DNA of 64,000 bases from Hippopus hippopus. Lineage: Eukaryota > Mollusca > Bivalvia > Cardiida > Cardiidae. The position numbers and the translations under genes were made by a program. The stretch's first letter is position 1. Every line of letters starts with the position of its first letter. Below are positions 53,960-63,947 of the stretch, one piece after another. The stretch spans positions 4,140,242 through 4,204,241 of the forward strand of contig OX328097.1 in NCBI GenBank assembly GCA_946811185.2, read 5' to 3'. The notes beneath the pieces were generated by a model. That model was not told the DNA's origin, did no database searches, and worked only from the letters and a program-made list of their open reading frames with translations.

Positions 53960-54215
53960 CATGTTATATTCTTTAAAGATTCGACCTGTCTACTATGACG
54001 CATGAAGAAATGGCCGGTGCATAGGTTACATGCTAGCTGATCATAGCTAAATGAATCGCACCAGGTAGCGTTTTATTGAGTAAACGTTAATTTTATTTTG
54101 AAATTCAAAGTCACAGTTGTCGTTTTGAAAAGTAGTCCGATTCTGTACCCCGAATGCCCAAATTAGATAGATGTGTTTTTGTAGAATGCCATCTGGCGGG
54201 AGATAATGATTCGTA
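53960..54215 (+). repeat. diverged repeat shared with 370-985
   Basis: GAAAAGTAGTCCGATTCTGT, CGAATGCCCAAATTAGATAG and CATCTGGCGGGAGATAATGA; boundaries uncertain. Confidence 0.65.
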
Positions 54216-54429
54216 TTCAAATCAGTATAATGACGTCATATCTGATGTAATAAAAACAGACGGAGTTTCCAAAAAAACAATTAATAATGACCATCCCTTT
54301 ATCTAAACGCCGAAACTTGCAGCCTTTTATTTCATGAATATGGCCGTACAGGTTACACGTTTGCCAAGAAAAAAATATCGGTATTTTACAAGAAATTCTA
54401 ATTTACGGCATAAAAACTACGTAGCCCCC

Positions 54430-54531
54430 TTCCCAAATCAAATTTCATTTTTTGAGTCACATTTTTTGTTGTCTGCAAATGTTCTCAATTTGGATATGTC
54501 TTAAATTTTGTCACTTGGTAAAGAGTTCGAT
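54430..54531 (-). mobile_element. family A right half
   Basis: TTTTGTTGTCTGCAAATG to CACTTGGTAAAGAGTT. Confidence 0.75.
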
Positions 54532-54627
54532 TGAAAATAAGCAGCTTGTTAGGCACGTATGTAAAACTTTAGATAGATTTGCAGAAGTAACCAGCAACAA
54601 CCTACAGACGACATTTCACACAACATT

Positions 54628-54858
54628 TACCATTTACCAGATGGCGTAATTTTAGATGAGTCCAGTACAAAAGCAATTGTAGGCGACAAGTTAAATGTAA
54701 TTCAAAAACTGCAACGTGTCTTTGGAAGGACAGAAAGCATTGAGAGAAAATAAAAAAAGTGTTGGTTACTATCATTTCTACTTTTCCAACGATGTTTTCA
54801 AAGGTAATATTTTCTTCGGGGGACGCCAAAACACGTGATTTACGGGTAAAGGGTTGAG
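54628..54858 (+). mobile_element. family A, diverged
   Basis: CATTTACCAGATGGCGTAAT start, GGGTAAAGGGTT end; hairpin decayed. Confidence 0.78.
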
Positions 54859-54954
54859 TGGTTTTAAATCTTGCCAATAAGCTTATGGTGGTACAGAAAA
54901 TTTACTTGTCAGACAAAGAGAAAAAAAAACAACCTTTACTCACAAAAGTCGTCC

Positions 54955-55075
54955 TGAGCCCAGTAGTCCAGTCGGTGGAAGGTGCTTGATCAAGGGGGCA
55001 GTAGCAAGAGTAAGCCCGCGTTTCAGTGGGTTTTCACCGGCGACTCCTTTCCCGCCCCCCGCCCCCTCCTTTTTC
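54955..55075 (+). repeat. tRNA-like SINE head, uncertain
   Basis: GAGCCCAGTAGTCCAGTCGG is A-box-like; the rest is weak and runs into a C-rich tract. Confidence 0.35.
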
Positions 55076-55292
55076 ATTATTTGAATTATTTTTCACGATC
55101 TTTCATACAAATAATGTTCTTTCTCGCACGTGAAAATAATTTGTCATACAGTAATGTTGGTTCCTAATACTGCAGACCTTCCTACGCCTCTAGCGATAAG
55201 TACCCTTTAGGGCCAAGTAACTGAAATTATAAGTCAACTGGCAGACGTTAATTGTAACCAGCCATGACATGCAGACGACATTTTGTACGTTT

Positions 55293-55362
55293 TCTAACTC
55301 TTTACCAAACGACAAAATTTTGGACTAAACGAAATTTAAAGCATTTGCAGACGACAATTTCT
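55293..55362 (+). mobile_element. family A left end
   Basis: CTAACTCTTTACCAAACGAC to GCATTTGCAGACGACAATT. Confidence 0.8.
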
Positions 55363-55504
55363 CCCGTCACTTTCTATTAGTGTTTTTCAGCCGCGACTTT
55401 GATTATCTGGCTAGCTTGACTCGTTTGTGAATATATGCGCCAAACGCTTATATCAGCTAATGTCGAAACATGGTACATGTATTAGAATCATTTTGCAAAC
55501 AAAA

Positions 55505-55776
55505 TGAGCCACGCACTGTGGAAAAAGAGCTTAATGTACCTGCGAAAAGTTTCGATCCAGGTCAGCCTGCGCCGTAGGCAGGCGCAGGCTGACCTGGGCC
55601 GAAGCTTTTCGCTATTGGTCAATTTTCTGTATGACCAAGGGCCAATCTACCGGATGATTAAAATCGGTTGTTAAAACAAACGTGGCTATTATGGATCCAT
55701 AATTATATGATGGCTTACTTAGTATAATGCATCGCGGAGATGCATTAAGCCCCCTTTTGCCAGAGCATGACTCACA
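55505..55776 (-). mobile_element. family B copy
   Basis: TGAGCCACGCACTGTGGAAA to CCCCCTTTTGCCAGAGCATG; hairpin CAGGTCAGCCTGCGCCGTAG. Confidence 0.9.
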
Positions 55777-55865
55777 TGCATTTGCTATAATGGTAGAATG
55801 CTTGAAAAAATATGTCCTTTGGTATTTGGTTTAACTGTTTACAAAAAAAAATGTGTTTTTGCGAA

Positions 55866-55995
55866 GACGATATTTGAAAACATTGTGGGAAAAGAAGAAA
55901 GGAGAAAATGATTGTAATAAGCATTTTCAGCCACAATTATTTTGTCGTTGCAAATGCAGTTAATTTAGGCATGTCTAAAATTCAGTCGCATGGAA
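55866..55995 (-). mobile_element. family A, partial
   Basis: GAAAACATTGTGGGAAAAGA core and GCATGTCTAAAATTCAGTCG. Confidence 0.7.
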
Positions 55996-56012
55996 AAAAA
56001 TAACTAAGTCAT

Positions 56013-56100
56013 ACCATAAACTTCGTAACAAGTAAATTACTTTACATGACACACAAAGCTACCATAAACTTCGTAACAAGTAAATTACCTTACATGACAA
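56013..56100. repeat. short tandem duplication, about 46-bp unit x2
   Basis: ACCATAAACTTCGTAACAAG and the following TAAATTAC-TTACATGACA occur twice in a row; the second copy ends at the start of a SINE (56101). Confidence 0.85.
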
Positions 56101-56310
56101 CGGCCCAGCCGGGTAGCTTGGTGGTTAACGTATCCGACTCGTGACCTCAACTCTAATGCACGTGAGAAAAGTAGTCAGTGACTTGGAAAGAAAGTTGTGT
56201 TAGTACTGATGGGAGAAAGCCAGGAAACACATATGTAGGTGCATTGACCGCCGTGATATGACTTAAGCTGTTAAAAACGGCATTAAACTCCAATTCAATC
56301 AATCAATTAC
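56101..56310 (+). mobile_element. tRNA-derived SINE
   Basis: Head CAGCCGGGTAGCTTGGTGGT, body GCCAGGAAACACATATGTAG and CCGCCGTGATATGACTTAAG, tail GGCATTAAACTCCAATTC. Related pieces: 5846-6050, 29806-29935, 52545-52695. Confidence 0.82.
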
Positions 56311-56402
56311 ATGAAACCGTTTATAAATGTGCAAAACGCTCCTGGCAACGAATTTTGAAACTTTGCAAGTTTGATAAAAGGGTTAAATGCTTGAAAATAT
56401 AG

Positions 56403-56664
56403 GATTCATACTCAGTGAAAAGGGGCTTTAATGCATCCGCGAAAAGCATTGACACAGGTCAGCCTGCACATTCCGTGCAGGCTGACCTGTGTCGAAACTT
56501 TTAGCTTTTGGTAAATTTGTTTAATTGTGCCCAAGGATCATTCTAACGCAGGGTTCAGTCGGTTGTGAGGTAAAATGGATTTTATAGATCCATAATGATG
56601 ATGACTTGCCTGCTATCATGCATTACGGAGATGAAGTAAGCCCATTTTCTGCCAGAACATGGTC
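56403..56664 (-). mobile_element. family B copy abutting family C
   Basis: CTCAGTGAAAAGGGGCTTTA to TTTCTGCCAGAACATGGTC. Confidence 0.85.
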
Positions 56665-56936
56665 CATATGGCCTGCAACACGCGAAAAGGGGCATTCGGA
56701 CTTTTGCGTAAAGTGTCGTCTCGGATCAGCCTGCGCAGTCCGCGCAGGCTAATCCGAGACGGCACTTTACGACTACATTAGGTTTTTGCGCTACAGTAGA
56801 CTTGCGCAAAAAAGAAAATTGCATAAAAACGGAAAGTATCGTTTCGGATTAGCCTGCGCGGACTGCGCAGGCTGATCCGAGACGACACTTTACGCAAATG
56901 TCCGAATGCCCCTTTTCGCGTGTTGCAGGCCATATG
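56665..56936. mobile_element. family C double-hairpin element, most intact
   Basis: CATATGGCCTGCAACACGCG left and CGCGTGTTGCAGGCCATATG right; the two halves are near-perfect inverted copies, each with its own hairpin. Confidence 0.93.
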
Positions 56937-57377
56937 TCCTCTAAGTACTTGGTTTGAATAGGCTGTTTCTTGGCTGTAACAATTTTCGAGAACAGAATTA
57001 TTAACGAAGCTCACCACGAACGAATATTGCCCTTTACACAAAATACCACGTGGTTGCCATTTCCTTTGACCATCAGCTGATGTTTCTGGCTTTGAACAAA
57101 GTTCCCGTGCTTCTGGTAGATCAAAAGAGGTTGTTGATCGGATTGTATTCATGAATTATTCATTTAATTACATAAAACAGACTTTCGACACAATCTAGAG
57201 AACATTTCTGATAAAATTACTTTTTCCCTGTTTGCTGTTATTCCCTCCATAGCATATCAAGTCATTTAGCCACAAAACTTATCAAAGTACTGAAAGTACT
57301 AACAGGTTAGCGAATGTTAAATTACCGGACTTGATAAAGATAAAACTAAGTTGGGCCACACACAATCGAACAAAATA
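56937..57377 (-). other. intergenic with one coding-like - strand open frame
   Basis: From ATG at 57152 the - strand reads MNTIRSTTSFDLPEARELCS and on through two further Cys residues until it enters the family C element at 56936. Composition looks protein-like, but no splice sites or family match are evident. Confidence 0.3.
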
Positions 57378-57491
57378 TGGTCCAATGCGGTTATTAAGTC
57401 CGATTCGAATCGATCTGGTCCAACCCAGTTATTAAGTCCGATCCGGTTCGGCCTGGCCCGATCCGGTTAATATGTCCGATCGGTTCGATCC
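57378..57491. repeat. 38-bp minisatellite, three units
   Basis: Units start at 57378, 57416 and 57454, each TGGTCCAA- or TGGCCCGA-like with a GTTATTAAGTCCGAT- or GTTAATATGTCCGAT-like centre. GC-rich and dense in GATC/GATT-CG motifs, unlike the flanks. Confidence 0.85.
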
Positions 57492-58104
57492 GTCGACTTT
57501 ACCCACTGTTTAAGTCATTTAGTTGTCACGATAAGAAATACAATAAACAGAGTCTGTTTGTTGATCTTTAATTGAAAAAAAAAGGCAATTTGGTGGTTTG
57601 ACAATTGAATACTTTCTAGAGTTCACTTTTAGATGAACTTTGAATGCTTTTTCACTTCACGAGGTTTGAAAAAAGCTGTGTTAGAATTAGTAAAGATGAG
57701 CTTGATTAGCATAGGTCACTGACTTAATTTACATAAGAAAGTATCTTGTAAATTGTCGACGACATCTTGTTCAGTCAATAACTTTGTAATTAGACATCGT
57801 TCAAACTGGATGGGTATAGATTTTGTAGTTCATGACAATATTGTCGTATTTAACAGAATTTCGATTTGTCAGAAAGAATATTTTCTGTAGTGTAACGTTA
57901 GAATTTGGAGACTGTAGATTTTTTTTTTTTTTTTGTAACAATTGGATCTGGGTAACTCTGGGTCACTAGCGATCGCTAGTCTGAAAACGCAGCAGATGGT
58001 GAGAGAATATCTTTGTGAAATATGATTAAGCAAGCACATACACGAATATGGACGTATGAATAAATGTTTCGATCATTTTGTAATCGGCAACTTTCTATGA
58101 GATC
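57492..58104. other. intergenic, nothing recognised
   Basis: AT-rich; a poly(T) run near 57918. Confidence 0.5.
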
Positions 58105-58110
58105 AGACAT

Positions 58111-58927
58111 CAGGGTTCCATCTAGAATTTTGTCAGAATGGGCCAGTGGCCCATCAATATTTTAAAAAGGGGCCACCAGTATTTTGAGATGGGCCAGCAC
58201 TTTTTAACAACCAAATAACCAGGATCTTGGCATTTTAAAAGCTCAATTATTACTGACTTACCATATAAAGGAAGTAAATCCAGATAATTTACTGCTTAAT
58301 TGTGTATGGGGATAGTGATTGAGTTGTTAAGAGGTCAAATTATGTAACAACACTAAAAATCATTTGTTTTAAACGATTGCTGTATTATACAAGTGACTTG
58401 TATTACAATTTTTTTTTGTATCGTCGTAACGAAGCCAGTGAAATTGAGGCTTTTGCAGCCACTCAGTTTGAAATTTTTTTGCATACGATTTCCCAGCTTT
58501 TCCATCAGCTGATTGTTTTTCACCATTAGTTTCACCCGATTGCTGCATTTTCGCTTGTTTGGCGGAATTTCTGCCAGAAAAGAAATCACCGATTCGTTTC
58601 TGTGTTTGCGTTGCCGACATGTTTTCAAAGGCTGGTTTCCATCGCGCTCGTTCATGTGCTGTGAATAAGTGAATATCCGAATACCAGTAACGCTCTCAGT
58701 GTTGCTGCGATGCTTTGCAGTCAAATTTCAATACTGCGGAAAGCGTCTTCTAACACTGATTCGCTAAAAACTATACTAAAAAAAAGTTAATGGTGGCGCA
58801 CAACGGAATCGGAAAAGCGCCAATGCATTGGATTTTGCGCCGATCCGGCGCACTAGAGTTTCAAAAATGGGCCAAGGACTTTAAAATCGCGCCATTGTCG
58901 CAAAAACGCAGCCTAGATTGAACCCTG
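58111..58927 (-). mobile_element. hAT-like element (817 bp) with transposase N-terminal remnant, 6-bp duplication AGACAT
   Basis: Termini CAGGGTTCCATCTAGAA and CTAGATTGAACCCTG, flanked by AGACAT at 58105-58110 and 58928-58933. On the - strand an ORF (58620-58369) encodes QTQKRIGDFFSGRNSAKQAK and then KKFQTEWLQKPQFHWLRYDD, resembling the TTF-type N-terminus of hAT-family (ZNF862/KIAA1586-like) transposases. The catalytic core is absent. Confidence 0.72.
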
Positions 58928-59061
58928 AGACATGACGTTACCCTACCAATGTGAATTAATTCCATAACATCGACGCTAGTTATTGATCACGTGGTATTCA
59001 AAAAAAAAAACTTGCAAAATTCAGCTGCAAAATCTAAAACAACAAAAACAGTAATTCTTAG

Positions 59062-59195
59062 GAGGAGTCTTGGTCTTATTCTCTAAACTTTTCTAAACCA
59101 AATGCCAATCAGAAGTTGTGCACTTTCAAATTTAGAAAATCTTGGATAACAAGACTAGGAATATTCTCAAGAACAGTTGGTGAACACGGACCCAG
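59062..59195. mobile_element. family E half element
   Basis: CCAATCAGAAGTTGTGCACT to CAGTTGGTGAACACGGACC. Confidence 0.7.
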
Positions 59196-59501
59196 GTTCC
59201 GCGTCACATCATTCCGTTATTCACTTTTCCTTAAACTTGTCTTTCCTACTGATTGACGACTTGCAAACTATTCCACCCTCAGATAATTTGGTATTAAACT
59301 TTCTTTAAGTTTACTGTGATTATAAAAGATCTAAATAAGCCCTTTAAGTGTACTGTCTAGAGCAAATCTGTCACTGCGTCGCTGTGCGGCGAGTGCTTAT
59401 AAACTTACCAAAAGGAATGCGGAAAACAATGCTTGCATCCAACATTTATTGACTTGGTGCTTTTTTCCCCCTTTAACTATCAAACTGTCACAACAAGTGG
59501 C

Positions 59502-59690
59502 ATAACTCTTTAGTAGACGACAAAGTTCTTGAGTTTTCCAAGTTGAAAGCGTTTGCAGACGACAGACTGAATGACGCTCAAATGTCTTTCACAATTAAGG
59601 ATTCCTGCGTATCGCTTGTGTCGGATTTTCATGTCGACTTTCATTCTTAACGTCCCTGCAGTTAGCAGCTTTAAAAAACATTGCAGGAAA
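59502..59690 (+). mobile_element. family A, decayed
   Basis: TAACTCTTTAGTAGACGACA start and GCGTTTGCAGACGACAGACT. Confidence 0.65.
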
Positions 59691-59857
59691 TAGAGGAACT
59701 GCTTTAAACATGCGCCAAAAAAAATATATTTACGTCAATTTGATTCAGTTTTTGTCCAAGTGTAATTTGTACTATTGTCCAAAAGTAAATGGTTAATCAT
59801 TTTCTCTTCACAGACGAAAACAGGTGCTTCGAGTTTTTTCAATTCGGGGCTGAGAGA

Positions 59858-59990
59858 GTATACTCTTTACCACAGGATCCCCAGCTTTAACGACCCTTAG
59901 GAAAAAGCCTTTTGAAATCATTGTGGGAAAAGGCTAAAAATGCTGGTAACCAGCATTTTCTTACTTTCCTACAATACTTTGACTTCTGTC
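59858..59990 (-). mobile_element. family A, partial
   Basis: TACTCTTTACCACAGGATCC and TGCTGGTAACCAGCATTTTC. Confidence 0.78.
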
Positions 59991-60052
59991 GTTGGCTGTA
60001 AATAACACGTTGCAATGCACTGAACTCCCAGAAGATTTTTATCGAACAGGCT

Positions 60053-60130
60053 GGGTTAAACAAGCGGACAGACTAGATTCAAGATCAGACCGCGTTATTT
60101 GCAGACTGATCCTGATCTAAACCTTGTTCA
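60053..60130 (+). mobile_element. family F hairpin fragment
   Basis: GATTCAAGATCAGACCGCGT and CAGACTGATCCTGATCTAAA. Confidence 0.7.
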
Positions 60131-60387
60131 TCAAAAGCGTTCCACCTCATTAAATTACGTGATTATCTGATAATCGGTTAGACGGTCAAAAGCAACAAAA
60201 GGCCCCAGAGAAACATCAAATTTGTTCCCGATTCCTGAAGACCTATTCAAATAGTCACGTGGAATATCCTTATGGAAGGCACCGCAGAGACGCAACCTAG
60301 AAATTATTAATTCCTGAGCAGACATGAATAATAGAAGTATCATCGTGATTTGACTGAAAAACTGTTGAAAGAGATACAAAACCCTAT

Positions 60388-60754
60388 TTAAAGATACACC
60401 CTTACTGCTGGAGAGACGAAGCGCTGTTAAAACTTGAGTTTAGAATGGTTTATCTATGAGTAAATCTATGTGTAAACATAGATGAACTAACAATACGTAT
60501 ATATGGTGTAGGGGATAGAAAAAACACAAGGGATTTGTCCTCATTTAAAACCGGAAACGACAACAGCGATTGCTTGGAAGGCCTCCGAAACATAAAATGC
60601 ACTTTCAATCCAACGTAACCTGTGCAATCTTGCAGCCATCAGGGGCAACATTTGGCATGAAGATACGAGAATGATTGTAGTTTCATAAAATAAGGATGAA
60701 ATGAGTTAAAACTGTCTGAAAACTGCATGAAAACGAGTTTAGATGTATCTTTAG
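60388..60754 (+). mobile_element. family G element, copy 2
   Basis: TTAAAGATACACCCTTAC to AGATGTATCTTTA, sharing AAAACCGGAAACGACAACAG with the copy at 47673. Confidence 0.87.
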
Positions 60755-61179
60755 ATAAAATCGGAAAAAATCGGACATACATGCATTTTTTTTTTTTTTT
60801 TTTCCATACTTCTAAACAAGACAAAGATATACAGACAAAAATAAGCAACAAGAGAGAAAGGTTGGATATAAAAATGAACGGCCATTGATTTCCAATATGA
60901 AATCTCTATTGCATTAGTAACAGAAATCAATTCAATGCTGGCGTACCTCAGGCTATGTCTAGGAAATTATTTGCTCAAGCTCATAATGAGACTTGTCTGA
61001 AAATACCTTGAAATCTTTGACATGTGTCTGTTACGCATTAAACGGCGTCTCTGACTGGCTCCGCAAACTCAGAATCGAGAGAGATTATTATAAGTTGTAA
61101 GAACTTGTTTCATAATCGATGTAAAATAAATATATTTAAACTAAACTCAGATTTATCTTTCAAAAGGTAGTTCAGACGA
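60755..61179. other. intergenic, nothing recognised
   Basis: Poly(T) run near 60787; no ORF of note. Confidence 0.5.
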
Positions 61180-61720
61180 CGAGGCTGTATGGCGACTTAT
61201 TGTGAATCTATTTTTCGGCGTAGCTCGATGCGCTGGCTTTCTACCTACTTCTTGGTACTGATAAAAAATGAATAGATGGCAAATCGCAATTGGTTAAAAT
61301 TATGTGCATGTGTATTCGGCGGGCCCCTGCTGCCATATTTTCTCGCACATTTATGAAAAACATATTAACAAGCATTGCTACGGCTGATCGATGCCCCGGG
61401 GCCTTGATTCTTACCATAGCAAATTAATGTAATAGAGAATGATTCTTTTCATGTTCTATTTATAAATTTATTTATATTTTCATAGACAGCACCCAATAAC
61501 CAAATAGATCTACTACTTTTCAACAAAATGAAAAACGGTGATGGAAAAGAGGCAACTGCTCACGAGGTTTCTTCTCGTTATTTTACTTCATATTGAGCCG
61601 CAAAAGAGTTTCAATATTCATATTTCAGTACCTCCTACGCCGTCTATCTTATTAAAAATGTTTCTTGTTTTTTTTTTCAAGCGAATCAGAGAAGTTTAAA
61701 GATTCTTTCGGTTCATCGGT
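61180..61720 (+). repeat. old segmental duplication, copy 1
   Basis: CTACCTACTTCTTGGTACTG, GATCGATGCCCCGG, TCAACAAAATGAAAAACGGT and AAAAGAGTTTCAATATTCAT recur in order at 62.74-63.88 kb. No coding potential recognised. Confidence 0.8.
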
Positions 61721-61934
61721 ATAAGTAAACCTTCATTAATACATTCAAGAATGAAGAATTCTCATGTTCTCATGTAACAGTGTGTAGCCATGTGTACCGA
61801 TCTGGAAGATCGACAAGCAATATTGGTCCATTGTTTTATTTCTGTAAAACTATGGCAACTTTGAAGTTTTATCTCAAAACCAATCGTTTAAGATCGATTT
61901 TAGATTTCCTTCAGTTCCATTACTTGTTGTGGTT

Positions 61935-61975
61935 GTTGTCGTCGTCGTCGTCGTTGTTGTTGTTGTTATTGTTCA
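61935..61975. repeat. (GTC/GTT)n trinucleotide repeat
   Basis: GTCGTCGTCGTCGTCGTT followed by GTT units. Confidence 0.9.
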
Positions 61976-62188
61976 ATATCACTCTTATAAAGTCAGTGAC
62001 GCCTTTATCAAACGAAGATCGTCAAAACGGTGTTCAACAATATGAAAGGAATGAATCACGACCGAGCTAGGCTGAATCGAACCCGTTGCTCCTTGATAAG
62101 AAGTCCTGTACGTTACTGAACTTACATGTAGATACCGGATGCAGCAAAGGAGACAAAACGTCTTGCTACTGTTATTGTTCACCAGACC

Positions 62189-62305
62189 ACAATGTTTCCA
62201 CCATCTCAAGAAAAATCCCTTCATTTTAGGCACAACTATTTTGTCGTCTGCAAATTCTCTAATAGCGGACATTTCTAGAATATGGTCGTCTGTTATAGAG
62301 TTAAA
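62189..62305 (-). mobile_element. family A right half
   Basis: AATGTTTCCACCATCTCAAG to GTCGTCTGTTATAGAGTTAA. Confidence 0.72.
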
Positions 62306-62362
62306 AATAAATGGGTTTATTGCGACGAAAATATGGTTCCCTAGAAAAGGAAGAACGCGTTG

Positions 62363-62575
62363 TTAACTCTTTCACTACTGAATAAATAACTCACATTTTC
62401 TCAAAGGCTAAAAATACATTTCCTCTGCAAGATCAAGCGACAGTTCGGTAATACTCTAGAATATAGTAGTGGATAGTGTAGATCAGAGATCAGACTGCAC
62501 GTTCTGTGCAGTCTGATCTTGATATAGACTGTCCACAAAAGCTTCTGGTGTCGTCTATGGTATGGAAAGAGTTAA
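62363..62575. mobile_element. family F copy
   Basis: TTAACTCTTTCACTACTGAA to GGAAAGAGTTAA with hairpin GATCAGACTGCACGTTCTGT. Confidence 0.85.
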
Positions 62576-62927
62576 TGTTTGTCTTTCCAGTAATGGATAT
62601 CGATCTAAAATCGATTACGGGGACAAAAATATTCAAGGCAACTTGTACCAAATGACCCTGGTACTTATGGACAAACTCTAACAAACAACGAGGTCGATAG
62701 CAATCTTTGAGGACATGTCCTAGACAGAGACATTTAGGGTTTGTTTTTTTTCGGTGTGGCTGTTAAAGCTGGCTGTTGACCTACTTCTTGATATTATTCT
62801 CGAATGAATAAATAGAACTTTGCGACTGGTCAAACATATGGACATAATAACTCTACAGGCCTTTGCGGGTCTATTATTTGTGGGCCCATTTATAGCACAA
62901 ATATATAAGCGTTTATCGATGTCCCGT

Positions 62928-63236
62928 GACCAGACCGCATCTCAGTAGGTAGAGCGTAGGACTCGTGAACGTGATCTTTCGAGTCACTTGAGGGTGTGGG
63001 TTCGATCCCCACGGCTGGCCATCTAAAAGTACTAATAGTCTTTCGGATGAGACGTTAAATCGAGGTCCCGTTTGACGGTGCTATACACCGAGCACGTAAA
63101 AGAACCAGGCGTAACTTAAGATGGGTTTCGTCCTGTATCTGCACTATCCCCCGTAACAATACTAACAGCCTTCAGGGGGCGTCGCCCATATGGGCAACAG
63201 GTGGCGACGATAAATAAACGCAAATTCAATCAATCA
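62928..63236 (+). mobile_element. tRNA-derived SINE, full length (309 bp), exact 13-bp duplication
   Basis: Same family as 35837-36139. Flanked by ATCGATGTCCCGT at 62915-62927 and 63237-63249. The paralogous segment near 61388 (ATCGATGCCCCGG) lacks the SINE and shows the empty site. Confidence 0.93.
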
Positions 63237-63322
63237 ATCGATGTCCCGTTGCACTTATTCACAACTTTACCAATGGATATGATAGGGTATAACCAGTTTC
63301 TTGTAATATTGGGTTACAAGAT

Positions 63323-63592
63323 ATGACCTACGCTCTGGCAATTAGGGGTTTTATGTAGCTCCGTGATCCATGGTACCAAACAAGTTACATGTATCCCATA
63401 ATTATGGATCCTTGAAATCCTCCTTATATAACAACTGACTGACTCATGAGGTACACTGGTTTTTTGACAACTAGAAAAAAATGATCCATAGCAAAAAGTA
63501 TCTGACCAGAGCCGCAGACTGCGCAGGCTGACCTGGGTCGATACTTTTAGCAGATACATTAATCCCCCATTTCACAGACTATGGCTCTTATA
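63323..63592 (+). mobile_element. family B copy in the second copy of the segmental duplication
   Basis: TATGACCTACGCTCTGGCAA to CACAGACTATGGCTC; central hairpin partly deleted. Confidence 0.85.
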
Positions 63593-63947
63593 CTTTTATG
63601 CGTTACTCTATAATCCATTACTATACCGTCTACATATATTTTCAGACGTATCATTTATGGCAGCAACCGCTCCTTTTCCAATGATTAGCTGGATTTACAT
63701 CTAATATTGAAAATATACCTAACTGATAATTTCACACTTCAACAAAATGCAAAATAATGAGGAAAAAGAGGCAATTACTGACGTGGTTACTTTTCCTTGT
63801 CTCTTTTCATATTGAACCACAAAAGAGTTTCAATATTCATATTCAAGTACCCATACGCTGTCTTTTTTTTTAAAGACATTTCCTTATTAGGATAAATGGG
63901 TTTCTTTGAACGAAATATCACTTCTGTCGAAAAGAAAAAGGCACGTT

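Larger units (their letters stand above)
62740..63885 (+). repeat. old segmental duplication, copy 2 (with SINE and family B insertions)
   Basis: Same markers in order (TGACCTACTTCTTGATATTA, ATCGATGTCCCGT, TCAACAAAATGCAAAATAAT, AAAAGAGTTTCAATATTCAT); longer because of the SINE (62928-63236) and a family B copy (63323-63592). Confidence 0.8.

Noticed and set aside
3588..62305. Repeated short palindromes that could suggest a CRISPR-like array
   Set aside because: Copies are dispersed, in both orientations, each within its own transposable-element body, in a eukaryotic genome.
62928..63020. tRNA gene-like sequence
   Set aside because: Head of a full-length SINE with a 13-bp target duplication.
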